64,000 bases of DNA. Source: Sipunculus nudus (lineage: Eukaryota > Annelida > Sipuncula > Golfingiida > Sipunculidae). A program made the translations under genes and the position numbers. Each line of letters begins with the position of its first letter. The first letter of the stretch is position 1. Below the pieces are notes generated by a model. That model was not told the DNA's origin, searched no databases, and worked only from the letters and a program-made list of their open reading frames with translations. Where the stretch lies: the NCBI GenBank assembly GCA_026874595.1, contig CM049319.1, forward strand, positions 193,501 to 257,500. Direction: 5' to 3'. This document shows, in pieces, positions 33,757-47,027 of this stretch.

Positions 33757-33788
33757 GTTGATTGGACCGGCCCTGGTGAGATCTGGCC
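33749..33788 (+). CDS. NDUFA9: NDUFA9 exon 1 (coding part)
   Basis: Encodes MAALIGPALVRSG plus one base of the next codon, then a strong donor (gtaagt at 33,789). Small, hydrophobic and arginine-containing, it looks like the start of a mitochondrial targeting sequence. Assignment to NDUFA9 rests on three points: it is on the same strand upstream; its phase (one base, c) combines with the gc that opens exon 2 to give an arginine codon and an uninterrupted frame; and the start codon is a perfect TISU, typical of such genes. No sequence similarity can prove it because NDUFA9 presequences are poorly conserved. An extra small exon between the two cannot be excluded. Confidence 0.7.
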
Positions 33789-35352
33789 GTAAGTATAGAC
33801 AGATAACGTATTTACAGAAACAGTTTGGAGGTTTTGTGATACTTATTTTTAAGTGCAACACAATTTGTAAACATGTTTTACTCATCAATGTACCATGTAC
33901 AGTTAAAGCCTGTACGTTCCCATGTCACGCAGTTGAATATCTGACCTTGCCCGCGGCCTTGAGCGTGTTTCCTTGTTGGACTTTTCTTAAAGTGAAGGAG
34001 CAGTTCCGATACCCACCAGACTGTCCCCACTCAATAAAGGGTTTGTCAGTACATGATTGGCAAAAGTGTTACTTATTTATGTCACCATGCATTATATTTG
34101 TATGGTTTGTGTACTCTGTGATATGGAAAACTGTACTGTTAAAAATAAATAAATAAACTACACATTGTAATTTGTATTGTCACTATTGACTGTCCAAACT
34201 ATAAAAATTACATAGCTCATTACCTGTATAAACAAACTCCCTAAACTACATTTACTTCTGATATTATGATTTTAATATGTTATCATGTATATTTTATCAT
34301 ACAAGTGATGGATTAATGGAATAAATTAACAGCGTGCTTCGTGTGACCCCCATACAACATCTGGTGTTGTTATGGGTTCATAACTGAAATGAGATTTCAG
34401 TTATGGGGATCCTCTTATGGAAAAGCGTAGCAGGGGTATATTGGGATATTTGCAAAATAAACAGAGAAAATGGAGGCAATTTAGCAAATTTCTTACCAAT
34501 AATGGCTAATAAACTGTTCTGGAGTAAAAATAAATTATGTAGAAGTGCCCTTGTAAGGAAATTGTTAAGATTTCAACTCCTGTGGGTTTTTTAGCCTGCC
34601 ATGCGGTCATGTTTATCTTTTGTCACATGACCCTGTCCTTGACCTTATTGATATGAGAAGAGGTGTCCTCTGATTATTGTTCCAAATAAATTATAGTAAA
34701 TATTGTTTCCATAACTTCCATAGGCAAATTTGTTAAAACCTTAAATGATATAGCCATAAACTTATAAAGGACTTATTGAAGCCATATATTATCATTTACT
34801 CATAAGTATTATTCATGAAATAAGATTTTTTTAATAGATTTATTAGCAATAAATTACTCTGGTACACCAGAGGTCAAGTCACAGGTCAGGTCATGGGTGA
34901 CCAGAGTTCATGCCTCAGCAACATGGCTGTGTCAGTGATGGTCTTCTGCTCTTCTCTTCATGATAAAATGCTGTTATATCATATATAACATAAACAGAAG
35001 ACTCCACATGTATGGAAACTGATATATAAAGGATATATAGGTAGAGTGAACATAGTTTAAGCTGCATCTTATTCTTAATTACTCTTTTATTCTTTCCTTC
35101 TGATACATCAAAAGGACCGCTACGATATTTCGTAAGAACATACTCAAGGCTGAATATGGAGCCCGGGTCACCTGGTGTGTAATTCTCAGCCTTGTACCAA
35201 GGCAACATCTGGTGTAACAATCTAACATACCACAGGGATTATAGAAATATCCTCCTTTGATTTTTGGGCTTCGTGCGACCCTCGCACAAGTGATCACGTG
35301 AGATCACGTATTACTTGTCAGCAACAAAGTCGGTGGTCAAGTTTTGTATTTT

Positions 35353-36168
35353 TATGCCCCCGTTTTTGGCGGGGGCATATAATTTTTACCCATGTCCGTC
35401 ATTCCGAAATCAAACAGTTGTACAGACTTTTTTTTCGCAATGCCTGCAGATATTGGCCTGATTTTTGGTGTGTGGGCAGATAATGACCATTACAGATCGA
35501 GTTTGCGTTTTGTCCCGGTTGACCTACTTTTGACCATTTTACGGCTCCTTAACTTAGAAAATTTCATGATAAATAGAAATTTTCATGACAAATACACATG
35601 TACCGACTTTTTTTTGCAATGCCTGCAGATATTGGCCTGATTTTTGGTGTATGGGCAGATATTGACCAGTTACAGATCGAGTTTGCGTTTCGTCCAAGGT
35701 GACCTACTTTTGGCTGTTTTATGGCTCCTAAACTTAAAAAATTTCATGAAAAATATAAATTTTCATGACAAGTGCACATGTACAGATTTTTTTTCGCAAT
35801 GCCTGCAGATATTGGCCTAATTTTTGGTGTGTGGGCAGATAATGACCAGTTACAGATCAAGTTCTTGTTTTGTCCCAGTTGACCTACTTTTGACCATTCG
35901 ACTGCTCCTGAACATAGAAAGTTTCATGAAAAATAGAAATTTTCATAACAAATGCATATGTACGGACTTTTTTTCCGCAATGCCTGCAGATACCACCCTG
36001 ATTTTTTATGTGTGGGCAGATAAAGACCAGTTACAGATTGAGTTCGCGTTTCATCTCTGTTGACCTACTTTTGACCATACGACACCTCCTGAACTTAAAA
36101 AATTGTTCAAAATTTTACAAATGTTTCTAATTTGCCCCAGGCGGGGGCATTCGTGTCGTTCCGACACA
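35353..36168. mobile_element. Hairpin-bounded element with 180-bp tandem core
   Basis: The left end is a 9-bp-stem hairpin (tatgccccc ... gggggcata, 35,353-35,379). The right end carries tgccccaggcgggggca and a perfect 6-bp-stem hairpin gtgtcg-ttc-cgacac (about 36,151-36,165). Between them are four tandem units of 179-181 bp; the landmark gcaatgcctgcagatat(t) recurs at 35,437, 35,616, 35,796 and 35,977. There is no coding capacity. This plan (palindromic ends around a tandem core) parallels the other elements in the window, but the sequence is unrelated to them. It probably belongs to a common molluscan repeat family. Confidence 0.75.
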
Positions 36169-36288
36169 TTTAGTTTTGGTTATATTTCTAAGCTTTCATT
36201 TTTGAAACATGGACCCAACTATGGTTGAGTTGTGTCAGTATCAGTATCAGTGGAGGCATCTTTGATGATAACTTGGATGATAATTTTA

Positions 36289-36498
36289 TTATTCATTTAG
36301 AAATGAGTAGACTAACGTACGTGTACCACCCATGACGCAAATTTGGTTAACATTTTCTTTACATCTGTCACATAGTACATGAGTATGAAGACCCCGACCG
36401 CATGTTAGGCCCTGGCTTCGTGTGACCACATGCGCCTGTACGCTGTGCCAACACACCAGTCTCACGAAGCCATCACAGAATCCTGCAATCTGGTTCAT
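36289..36498 (-). CDS. Hypothetical cysteine-rich 69-residue frame
   Basis: An ATG-started frame on the strand opposite NDUFA9. It has cysteines and histidines in a zinc-ribbon-like spread: GFCDGFVRLVCWH, GLTCGRGLHTHVLCDRCKEN, and a further NQIC. The stop codon overlaps an AATAAA. Right of it lies an inverted repeat, ggggggtcg ... cgacccccc (about 36,533-36,570). No family recognised. It could be an exon or remnant of a DNA transposon zinc finger, or chance. The Cys/His spacing is the only reason to list it. Confidence 0.25.
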   Translation of the reverse strand: MNQIAGFCDGFVRLVCWHSVQAHVVTRSQGLTCGRGLHTHVLCDRCKENVNQICVMGGTRTLVYSFLNE

Positions 36499-37061
36499 GT
36501 GTGCTCAAGCATAATTATCAGATCACGTGAGGGGGGTCGCAGGAAGGAACCCTCTTCGTACGACCCCCCCGTCGCAGGAAGGCCTGCCATAATTTAAATC
36601 AATAAAATAATACAATAGCAGACGTTCGGATTTGAAAAATGTTGAAGAGCTAAAAATCACTCTCCTCACATTCTTAAGGAGAGTGTTAGCTCTGGCAAGT
36701 TAAAAAGTATAATTATCATAATTTAGCACTGGAAATTGTTACTGCTGACTATTGTACTGATTTTTATAGTTTCCGAATGTATTCTTGAGTCTCTCTTGTG
36801 TAAGAAAATGGCTTCTTCTGATTGATTATGCAAGAAAGCCAAGATATAAGGATTTCAAACGCATTTCATATACAAATAATTTGCATGAATCATTAATAAA
36901 TGTGTTATGCCAGTGACAAAATGATTTTTGCACAAAAGCTAATACAGTATTTTTAACGAAAGGGGGGGGGGGGGAGTTTTGGTGATACCTAAGCACTAAT
37001 TTGATCAGTTAGAAATGGTTATGATTTTGTTTAAACTTTTGACAGGCGGTACACATGATTT

Positions 37062-38957
37062 TTAGCTCAGCTGACTATAAGTCATCTGAGCTATAGTCAT
37101 GGTCCATTGTCCGTCGTCTGTCCGTCCGTCCGTCCGTCCGTCCGTAGATGTGGCACGTTTTGAAACCGTAAGACCTAGGAATCCAAAATTCACCATAATG
37201 TTAGATGTCCCCAAGATCTCCTACCAAGCCGAAAACTGGGTCTTTGCGACTTCGTTCCTTTGAGAAATTAAGGAAAAACCTCAATTTTTTATTAAAATCC
37301 TATTTTCACACTTCAGGACTGCCTCATATCAAAACCACTCATCTGTTTTTCCTCATATTTACCATAAATATTCCTCTATATAGTTCCTATGTACATGCCA
37401 GAAATTAAGTCTGTAAAGTATAAATTCTTTAAGTTGTGGGCCCAAACATATTGGACTTTGTAAAAAATCAGGAAAAATAATAACTCACTTAACATGAAAA
37501 ATTTTGAAACTAGAGTCTATTTTTTCAAGTATATAACTATGTTTAATTAAGATTCAATTGTTTACCCAAAATTAGATCTGAATTTTGTAAATTTTTTAAG
37601 TTATTAGCATAAAAAAAAATCAGTACCTTAAATTTTGCCCAACTTTGACCATGGCATGTTTTTTTCCTGTAAGCACCATTGATTTAATTTTCACAGCATG
37701 TTAACATAAATATTTAGTTTGTCTAAATCTAAAATTTGGAAATAAAAGCTTGAAAATTAAGATAGTTATTGATTTTTTTTCTGTAGTCACTTGCTTTGAT
37801 TACAGATGCAGGGTCCCACTCCAGGTCACTGGAAGTCAGCTATGCCAAGGTTTCTGATTTGTTACAGTCACTGGGGGAGATCCCCTGCTGTGCTGTTACA
37901 GGTGTACAGTTATTTTCATATCACCACCCCAATCACCCCCCCCCCCCCCCCCCCCGCAAACCCAACCCACCAAGTGTTATGCAGTAATTGTTATTGTTTT
38001 CACTGTATCTCCTTAATTGTAATGCTGTTTCCACTCCGATATGCAAAAACTTTCTTTGAAAAAATAATTCAAGGTGTAATCCAGAAGATGCAATGTTGTG
38101 TAATGTAGCATTTTTAAAGAAATCAATTTTCTTTTAAATGATTTTAACAAATATAAAGGAACCCATCAGTATGCTTAAATTATTATAAAATATGAAGTAC
38201 ATTATGGATAAATAAAGACACAATTAAAAATTGTGAAATCTAAATCAAGTATTATTTTTAGATATTTATTGTTTTGCAGATTTAAAAGATATATTTTTGT
38301 GGTAAAAAATAAATAAACATTTGTATGCATGATGTGGTGTTATCTGACAAGATTGAGATTTATGATGATGCAATTGAGAATTATGAATCAACTTTTATAT
38401 TCAGATATATATGTTAAATTGGAAATGTATAGAAATATAAACTTAAATTAGAAAATAATTGATGTGATAAAAAAATTAGGATTTAATACAAACATTTCTT
38501 CATTATTTTCCTGCCTCAGCAAAATTTGAGATCAGGCTTTGTTTGCCCTGTTATATGTTGTTAATTAGCTATATTTCAACTGTATACATTTCATAAATAA
38601 AATACATATATATTCAATAATATATATTATACAAAAAAATAGATTCAATTGAACAAATGTGTAAACTACTGAAATGTCAACAGTTAATCGAAAAACCAAC
38701 TAATGATCATGGTAATAGTACAGGTCATTTGTTCACAAACTGCTCACATGCTTTAGTTTCAACATTAGGAAACACATGGTCAGGTCACAAAATATTTTTT
38801 GCAACAATTTCTTGCTCATCAATACAAACCAATCATATAAACCAACCATGGCCTTTATTACCTCTTCCTCTTACACTTTATCTCCATTAGATATTATTTT
38901 AGATTTTCACCTTCAAGGTTAACGTCAGCTGAGCACAGTGACCCATAGGTCCCTTGT
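37062..38957 (-). mobile_element. Palindromic-end repeat element, intron 1 copy R1
   Basis: On the plus strand it begins with the B end (tttttagctcagctgactat through catctgagctatag), followed by ccgtccgtccgtccgtccgt. It ends with cagctgagcacagtgaccca and taggtcccttgta, the A end. It is an inverted, nearly colinear copy of 7600-9459. Examples are the core with caaaactggg, a C run at about 37,936-37,955 where the other copy has a shorter G run, and aaccaaccatggcctttatt near the A end. No coding capacity. Confidence 0.75.
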
Positions 38958-40213
38958 ATTTGATCTCCAATGACATGAAAGTACTTAAGGCCAAAAAAAA
39001 AACCTTTGTTTCCGGTCACCCGACCAACCCTACTTTTTCCAGCTGACTCTTAAAGTTTTTTTAGTGATTTGTATGCCAAAATAAGCAATAAATACATGCC
39101 TTTGTAGAAAAGCGTCCAATTTCTCGCCAGACCTTTTCAGCACAGATTTCTGCTGTTTATTCTTAAGAAAAAGCAATCTCGGTATCCCCTTCAGGCTGAC
39201 GTTTGCTAAGAGTCGCCATACAGGGATAAAGTTTATTGACACAAATGGTATTTCAAAAGATCACCACTGTTATAAAACTGTATGGTTCTAGAAGCTTCTC
39301 TTTTTGTTGACATGTCATTTTTGTAAATAATGGCAGCTGACGTCAGGTTGCCTTATTATATTATATAATATGAAGAGTATTCCAATAATTACCAGCTAAT
39401 GTCTATGACGCAGTTGATCAAATTTCCTCATTTGCAGACCTCTGTGTATCTTCGCTTGACATGTCCCGCTGGAGCGCCACTGTGGCTACCCAAAAGTTTG
39501 CCTACTGCAGGGTTCTCCACCAGCCAATATAGCCTGGCGCACCGCCAGCCTTTCATTTCTCACGGCCAGCCTTTGATGTTATCCACCACCCTTTCCCTGT
39601 CCCTGCCAGACCTACAGTGGTCAGGGGGAACAAGGAGTCAAGGACTGGCCTTACAGACTGACCCTGCAAGGGGTCTTGCTGAGTGATTGTTAGCCTGGAG
39701 TAATTAAGCTGGTGTCAGTGCTGGGATCTTATCATCACAGCCAGTGACATCAGGTTACTGGATTGGAACAAGACAGCCCACTGCTGTAGAGTAAGAGAAG
39801 CCACAACTCCCTGGTTCCCTATTTGCTTTTTAATTACACAATGCCTGTTGGCATGGATATTGGTTAACATTTATACATATTTTGACTGTGGCTTCTAGGA
39901 AGGTATATTCACTCAGTGTGCTGTCATAACAGCTGGTCTGTAAGTGTAGCTGATACAATAAATTTCTACATTTGCATTCTACTCGTTGTTCGTATGACAG
40001 CTCATACAAACAAATTACACATGCCCTTCCTCTTCCTCTCAGTATTTTTAAATGCTTAAAAAAGCCATGCAGATTAAATTTTTAATCAGACAATAAAAAA
40101 TTCTTGACGCGCAAGAGGTAAGCACCAGGCGTGGTTTGACCGCGCTTACCACCAGCCTATCAGAATTTCTAGTGGAGAACACTGTATGGACTCATGTTAA
40201 GTCCAGGCTTATA

Positions 40214-42567
40214 TTTTTAGTTCAGCTGACTACAAGTCATCTGAGCTATATTCGTGGTCCATTGTCCATCGTCTGTCCGTCCGTAAGACTGGCACGTTTT
40301 GACACCATTGGACCTACAAATCTGAAATTTGCCATACAGTTAAATGTCCCAAAAATCTCCTACCATGCCGAAAATTGGGTCGATAGGACTTCGTTCCTTT
40401 GAGATATTAAGGAAAAACCTCAATTTTTTATTAGAAATCTGTTTTCACACTTCAGGACTGCCTAATATCAAAACCACTCATCTGGTTTTCTTCATATTTA
40501 CCATAAATATTCCTCTATATAGTTCCTATGTACATGCCATAAATTAAGTCAGTATTATTTAATTTAAAGAAGTTATGGGCCAAAACATAATGGACTTTGT
40601 AAAAAAATCAGGAAAGATATTTGGTCACTTAAGACCAAAAGTGTTAAAGGTAGGGACTTTTTTTCAGTAATACAACTTTAATTGATTAAAATTTAATTGT
40701 ATACAAAAAATTAGATCAAAATCTGTTAAATGCACCATGTCACATCAAGTTTACATCAAGCTAGTGTTATGCAGTTTGCTAGAGCTCAGCTCCCCAGCTT
40801 CAGCTCTAAGTTCCTTAAATTTAGCATACAGTTAGATGTCTCCAAAGTCCCCTACCATGCCAAGAATTTGATCACTAGGACTTAATTCCTTCGATATATT
40901 AATGAAAAACTTCATTTTTCCATTTAAAACCCATTGTTACAATGTAAGACTGCCTAATTTCAAAATCTGACTTTGATCATATATAATATACATATTTTTC
41001 TGTCAGTATTGCGTAATTGTTTTAAGTTATGGACCAAACATAATGCACTTTTTAAAAAATCAAGAAATATATTTACTCCTTTAACAAGAGGATTGCTGAA
41101 CCTAGAGATTTTTTATCAGGGATGTAACATTATTTAATCAAGATTCAGTTGAATACCAAAAATTAGTTCTGAATTTTTCAAATTTTATAAGTTATTAGTA
41201 TAAATATTAAATTAGTACCTTAAATTTTGCCCAACTTTGATGATGGCACGTTTGTTTCCTGAGAGCACTGTTGATATAATTTTCATATCATGCACACATA
41301 AGGATTTCATCTTTGTAATTTAGAAAGCTAAAAGAAATTGGCCAAATATTGTAGCTTTTATTAATGTTTATATGAGACCATGTCAGACCCAGGCTTAATC
41401 CAGCCCCTCTTCAGTCACCTGAATGTTGACCTTGTTGACCTTTCATCAGATTATGCATGCTTGAGCGAAGCATACACTGGGGCAGCCAGGCAGCTAATGC
41501 CCAGCCACAGTTGATCCAGGTGTCCAACCCAACTCATCTAGTAGTTGTTTTGAAAAACAACATAACAATAAACAATAAATTAATAATTTTGTATTGGTTT
41601 TTTATAACAAATTAAAGAAAAATTAATAGAAAAGGAATTTGTTAGTTGATGAGTAACAGAAAATTAACTTGCAGTGACTGATGATGTAAGAATCTTGTAT
41701 GGATGGATAGAATGTCAATGTCAATTTTATTCCAAATAACACCATGCAGTCACCTGTGGTATTTTTCAGTGAAATTTTAATGATAAAAGAATAAATCATA
41801 TTATTCATTACTAATCAGGGATCATATGAAGGAAATTAATGATAGACAAAGATGCACTTGATAATATTAATCTAGATTCCTACTGTGTCTAGTGTGTAGA
41901 TTGATGTGAAAGTAGTCCAAAGTGAATATATTACATTTATTTTTTTAATATAAATAAAAGCCATAAAACCAGGTACTTATGAGCATTATTAAAATTTGTG
42001 AATACTAGACATGGTGCGAATGCTTTGCAAATGTATTTGAATACGAATATGAATATGTATTGCATTAAAAAATTTTATTGCATAAGAATTGGAATTCAGG
42101 TAAAAATGAAAGTATTTGAATACCAGTGCAGATACTTTCAAAATGTATTCATGAATGCATTCATGAATATATTCTATAATATTATTTCAATAATCATTTC
42201 AGTTATATTTTATTTTAAAAAATCGTATGATTTTCTCATTTTTTTTTTTAATAAAAATTATATTGGCACAATATTTGTTAATAAATTTTAATAAATAGTT
42301 AAACTTTTATAATATGTGCTGCTTATAAGTTATATGGCCAAGTCAAAATCTGTGTGACAATAGCACTCCATTTGTTAATAAAATAAATGAAATCAATCCT
42401 CTTCCCTGTCTCCAAAGATACTATCAAAATCATACATAAGCTAAACACCAAAAACTCATAATAAAGCTTATATTTATTACCACACAAAACAAGCATGTGC
42501 CTCTTTCCCAAATCATATTTTTTATCATATATAACAGCTGAGCGCCATGACCCATGGGTCCCTTGTT
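40214..42567 (-). mobile_element. Palindromic-end repeat element, intron 1 copy R2
   Basis: The B end is at 40,214 (ttttagttcagctgactaca, then catctgagctatattcg) with a gtctgtccgtccgt run. The A end is at 42,535-42,567 (cagctgagcgccatgaccca, then tgggtcccttgtt). It has about two core units of the same type as R1 (both end in a cccaactttga segment), and the inner part differs. No coding capacity. Confidence 0.6.
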
Positions 42568-43755
42568 TATAAGCCCGACTGTCTGATCTTAAACGAGGTA
42601 GACCTTATGTTGACAGACACGCTAATATATACCAATACTACTATCAGAGTTTACTGAAAAAACTTGCACGGACCAAGTACGAGGGGGATCATTTCATTCG
42701 GCGAAGGTTAAGGGAAATGCCTCTTGAGTGAAAGTCGCACCGAAATTCCCAGGACTATATGTATATGTATGATACATCTTGCAGCAAAAATGTCTGAATT
42801 TCATCCTTTCACCTTACTAGTCACCACTTTCTAAAGTCAAAGTCCCCTGCAGTTTATTTTCTTTCAACTTTGATACTGCTAACAGCAGTTTAAAATGGAC
42901 ACGGTTGGTGGTACTGTTTTTGACGTCAACTGGTCTAATAAAGTTATTCAGAGATACCAATTGTGCTTGTTTCACCTATTACTATATATAATATAATAAA
43001 ATATTCCATTTCAATAGTAATATTTCTATTATTTGATGAATTCCTTCGTCCAAAAAGCCACACTGCCAGTGGAAACTACGCGGTTGTATGCGTTGTCACA
43101 AAGCGGCATGCGTGTAGTCCCTTAAACTAACACACGGTGGCGCTCCAGGAGGCTATGTTGTCCTGTGCATACACTCATGTTATTATCTTGAATATTAAAT
43201 TGAGCAGTGTACAGTAAAAGGAACAGCCAAAATTTTTCCACACCCAAGCTGCATTGCGTGAGCTCCTGACCTCTGGACAGCTGACGATAACAGAACGCCA
43301 AGTGACTTTTCTGGCAAATCAGTGATCGCAAATCCACTTCTCTGTATTCACCTGTATTCAGGATACGCATCCCCAAAATGGGCACGTGTCCACATGGTAA
43401 CTTCGGATATTTCTAATCAATTCAGTTAACCGGCAAGACTTTTAAATGTGCCCTGGGATAAATGAACTGACCTGGTGACATGAATGATGTGTCAAATAGA
43501 TTATGTGACGATTGTGACCACAGGCAATTGGTGTGAAAATTTAAGAGATGTTCTGATCTCTCTTTGAAAATTCCAGATAGTACAAACTTTTAGCTCAGAA
43601 AATGATCGAGAATTGTATGATAATTGTACTAAATCAAATATAGATCCAAGGAATACTTTTTTGGGGGATTCAATAAATTAACAGAGTTTGTTTTTCTTGT
43701 CAAAATAAAAACTTACAAACAGAGACTAGCAGATCAGATCACATATTTTACTGGA

Positions 43756-43870
43756 ACCTTCAGGTAAAAAAGGTAAAGGTAAAGTCTGCTGGGCTTTTAC
43801 ACCCGAGACTAATGGCTCATCAGGCCGGAGCTTATCCCGGTATCTGTAGCGTGAGGCGGACACTTTTTTG
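43756..43870. repeat. Possible short interspersed repeat
   Basis: A compact GC-richer block (aaagtctgctgggctttta, acccgagactaatggctc, atcaggccggagcttatccc) stands out from the AT-rich intron and is flanked by a ggtaaaggtaaag run. Its composition and length suggest a SINE-like or conserved dispersed repeat, but I see no clear A and B boxes. Confidence 0.3.
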
Positions 43871-44300
43871 GACACTTTTAAAATTGTTAAGTTCCAGGAT
43901 GGTATGGAAGTAAACACTTCGGTATTTTCTCAGTACCAGTGACACAAATCATAACAATAAAATGATATGTTTTAACTAATTTGCAAACATCAAAAACAAT
44001 TTATTGCATTGCATAAATAGTTATCATTACCAATATAAACATGCATTTAAAGGTATTTATACCTTTTTGTCTATTTGACTCAACTTGCAACCATCAGCAC
44101 CTCGGGACTGTGGCAAGTTACCTGAATGCAACTCAATCATCTTTGCATAAAATTTGTGGTGAGCAAAGTTGAAGATCAGGCCACAACACTTTAGAACCTG
44201 TCAGGCTTTGATATAAAATGTCTGAAGTTTGAATACATTGCCAAATATCTATTTCAGATACATGTGTCTGTATGTAGATGTTGAGATACAGTTATTATCA

Positions 44301-44380
44301 CTGCATATTATTGCTGACTAGTTCTTATCATTGATTATTATTGCTGACTAGTTCTTATCATTGATTATTATTGCTGACCA
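44301..44380. repeat. 30-bp tandem repeat, ~2.5 copies
   Basis: The unit ttattattgctgactagttc plus ttatcattga repeats exactly at 30-bp spacing, then breaks off in ttgctgacca. Confidence 0.85.
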
Positions 44381-45046
44381 ACTGGTCTTGCGTGTTTATT
44401 TTCATTTAGAATTAGGTGTTAAGTACCATATCAGTGGGCCAAAATTTTGTTTTGGTTTCCATGTGCTGAAACTTTACTGCTTAAATGTCATGCTTCACAT
44501 GTGCTGTTACGTGGTACCCCAAAAGGTCCTTCGAGGCCAGACTGTTAATCACACATGGAAACGTGAAAGGGCGTGATATTTCTGTAAATTCGTCAATTAT
44601 ATTATGTTCAATCATTTACGAAAAACGAAAGTCTAGTTAATAATGATATATGCGTAACCCTCAAGTACGGCTATGCATAAGTCAAAACACACAGAAACAA
44701 ATCATCTGATGAGCCAAAGTTCCCATAGTTTATGCGATTTTATGAGCAGTGACAGTTCTAAGCAGGGACAGTCAGTTGACATCGTATCATGATTATTTGT
44801 ACATCAATTAATTATTAGTTTTATTTAAATTAATTGACAGGAAACAATGATCTTTTTTCTGTGTTAGGGTATTTTCCCCTTAATTTTCCACTCTTTAAGC
44901 CATTCAAATTTTATCTTGACTCTTGACTTGAATTGTAGGTTATGAGTAGGGTTGCCTCGCGAACTGCGACACATATATATGATTATGTGAAACTATCTGC
45001 AACAGACTTGAAGCTGAACAACCGTACACATGTATATACCGTACAC

Positions 45047-45086
<40 letters not shown>
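45047..45086. repeat. (AT)n microsatellite
   Basis: About 20 uninterrupted at dinucleotides within NDUFA9 intron 1. Confidence 0.9.
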
Positions 45087-45088
<2 letters not shown>

Positions 45089-46129
45089 CGTTTGAAAATA
45101 TTTGACATTGAATCAATAACTTATAATGAACATACATTCATAATTGAATTGGTAAATTTGGGAATAATCTGGGTAAAACAACACTTTTTTTTCTTAAGCT
45201 CCGTAAACATAGGAGAGGGATTTTTTGCTCCCCTGGTTTCTTTTCCAGGGGCGCGAAGGAGCACCGGAGTGATCACTCTCCTCTCATCAGAATGTCTGCA
45301 ATAGTCAATACAATTAATGTTTAAGTTAATGTCAGTGTATACAACAGTACAACACTAGCCAGGGTTCTTGCTAGGATTTTTTCAAGGTGTAACAACAATA
45401 AAAAAGTGTCAGAGGGGGGCCCTGGGGGCTCCACCCCTGTGGAGCTTAAGCCAATTCAGCCTGCGTAAATATGACAAAGTGCTATTTTAGACAACAGAAT
45501 TTATACTCTTGTAATCTGTAAAATATTCTGAATTCTCTCCAGTTCTTCTTCTGCTAACAAATTCAGTCATTTTGGCCTCCACTTGTCTGGGCCATTATTA
45601 TTTGTTTACATTCTCTTGTCTTTGCAGCACTCAATTATCAGATGTCTTACATCTTCTGACAGGATAAAATTTAAAGTTGTTCAGCTTAAATTAAAAATCA
45701 TGATCAGTAGATAAAAAGTAGCAGGTCACACTCCCAATTTTAACCAAGGACGTTTCTGAAAAAAAAACAATGACATTTTCCCGCACAACCACCAACATCT
45801 AATTTGGCATCGCCGTTGTGAATATGCTCTCATTATAAACCAACGTTTAAGTTATAAAAAAAGGAACCCCCCCCCCCCCCAGTGAATGATCACCACATGT
45901 TGCCGACAAATATGCGTCAAAACCTTTTTTGTTAAATGACCATCAAGTGTTCATTTAATTGTTCCTTTTACTCCTGCCAGGGCCTGAGTGCTGGTTCAGG
46001 TGACAGAACAAATACAGGTACACATGGACCTTCATTGGTTATCATGGTTACAGTGACAACATTATGTCATTTGTTCTTATCAACTCATTTGCATAGCCAA
46101 GATGGCACTTCTTCTGAATATTGCTGATT

Positions 46130-46210
46130 AGATACTGTGCATACAAGCAGGCAATCTATAGGTGTGTACAACTGTGCATACAAGCGGGCCATCTATAGGT
46201 GTATACAACT
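46130..46210. repeat. ~39-bp tandem duplication
   Basis: actgtgcatacaagc(a/g)ggc followed by (a/c)atctataggtgt(g/a)tac occurs twice head-to-tail. Confidence 0.75.
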
Positions 46211-47027
46211 GGTTGATTTTGTGTAGCACATTCTCCTCGTTCTACACACTTTATATTCAGCTGGTGGCTTGTGTTACACAAACTCTCACCCACGTAGTGC
46301 TAACTCTTCAGATAAAATCAACATGTAGTAAGCATTAAATGGAATTAGTCACTTATTGTACTTTGTGTCTGCCAGACAAGCAAGGTTTTGCTTATGGTAG
46401 ACCACAAGAATGGACTCCTCAGGGGCTCTCTTAGTGACTGGCTCAATTTCAACTTCAACAGACTTAATATAATAAAAAAACTTGCTTCACCGTCAGTGGT
46501 ATGGTCACCAGCAACCATTGTTACTGGAATTCATTCGACTGGTCCATTTCTGAGTACTACTTCTTGGCTACTGTGGAGGTGGACAGAGCTTGCTTTTACT
46601 CCTCTAAAAGTAACAGTCTAATACAGGAAATTTGGCTTTATAGAAAATGCTAATTTAGCATATTTTGAACAATCTCAAATGAGTTCTTAGAAGGATTACA
46701 GCTGTTAGATATTCGCAGCTGAAGCCTTGTTAATAGCCAGGAAGGACCTGCTTATTTCTTTTGTACAACATTTTAAATTTTAATATTTATGCGCCTTCAA
46801 TAAAGTATAAACCCCGAGTAACAAAGCCGTTGCACACATTTGACAGATTGAGTATTTTATACACACTTGAAGCTTTCTATATTTGATATAATGTTGTCTT
46901 ACAATGCAACCCTAATAAATAAAGGTTATTAATCTCATATTTAACAGTATCTTTTTGCAGGTGTATTCTCTCATCTTTAATAAATTACCACCAGTTAATC
47001 CTGTGCATTTTTCTGTTTGTTTGACAG

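Larger units (their letters stand above)
33789..47027 (+). other. NDUFA9 intron 1 (~13.2 kb)
   Basis: Starts gtaagt and ends tttctgtttgtttgacag. It contains the repeat elements listed separately at 35,353-36,168, 37,062-38,957, 40,214-42,567 and others. Stretches with nothing recognised: 33,789-35,352, 36,600-37,061, 38,958-40,213 (only the one-sided ggccaaaaaaaa match near 38,985), 42,568-43,755 and most of 44,381-47,027. A minus-strand frame at 39,030-39,242 has no ATG and no recognisable domain. Confidence 0.65.

Noticed and set aside
39030-39242. Basic 70-residue minus-strand frame
   Set aside because: No ATG (it opens with GTG), no domain, and it lies next to a one-sided repeat end; most likely repeat-derived.
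46955-47027. In-frame extension of NDUFA9 exon 2 upstream to 46,955
   Set aside because: A strong pyrimidine tract and ttgacag end at 47,027, and the phase from there matches exon 1. The extension has no ATG and an intron-like composition.
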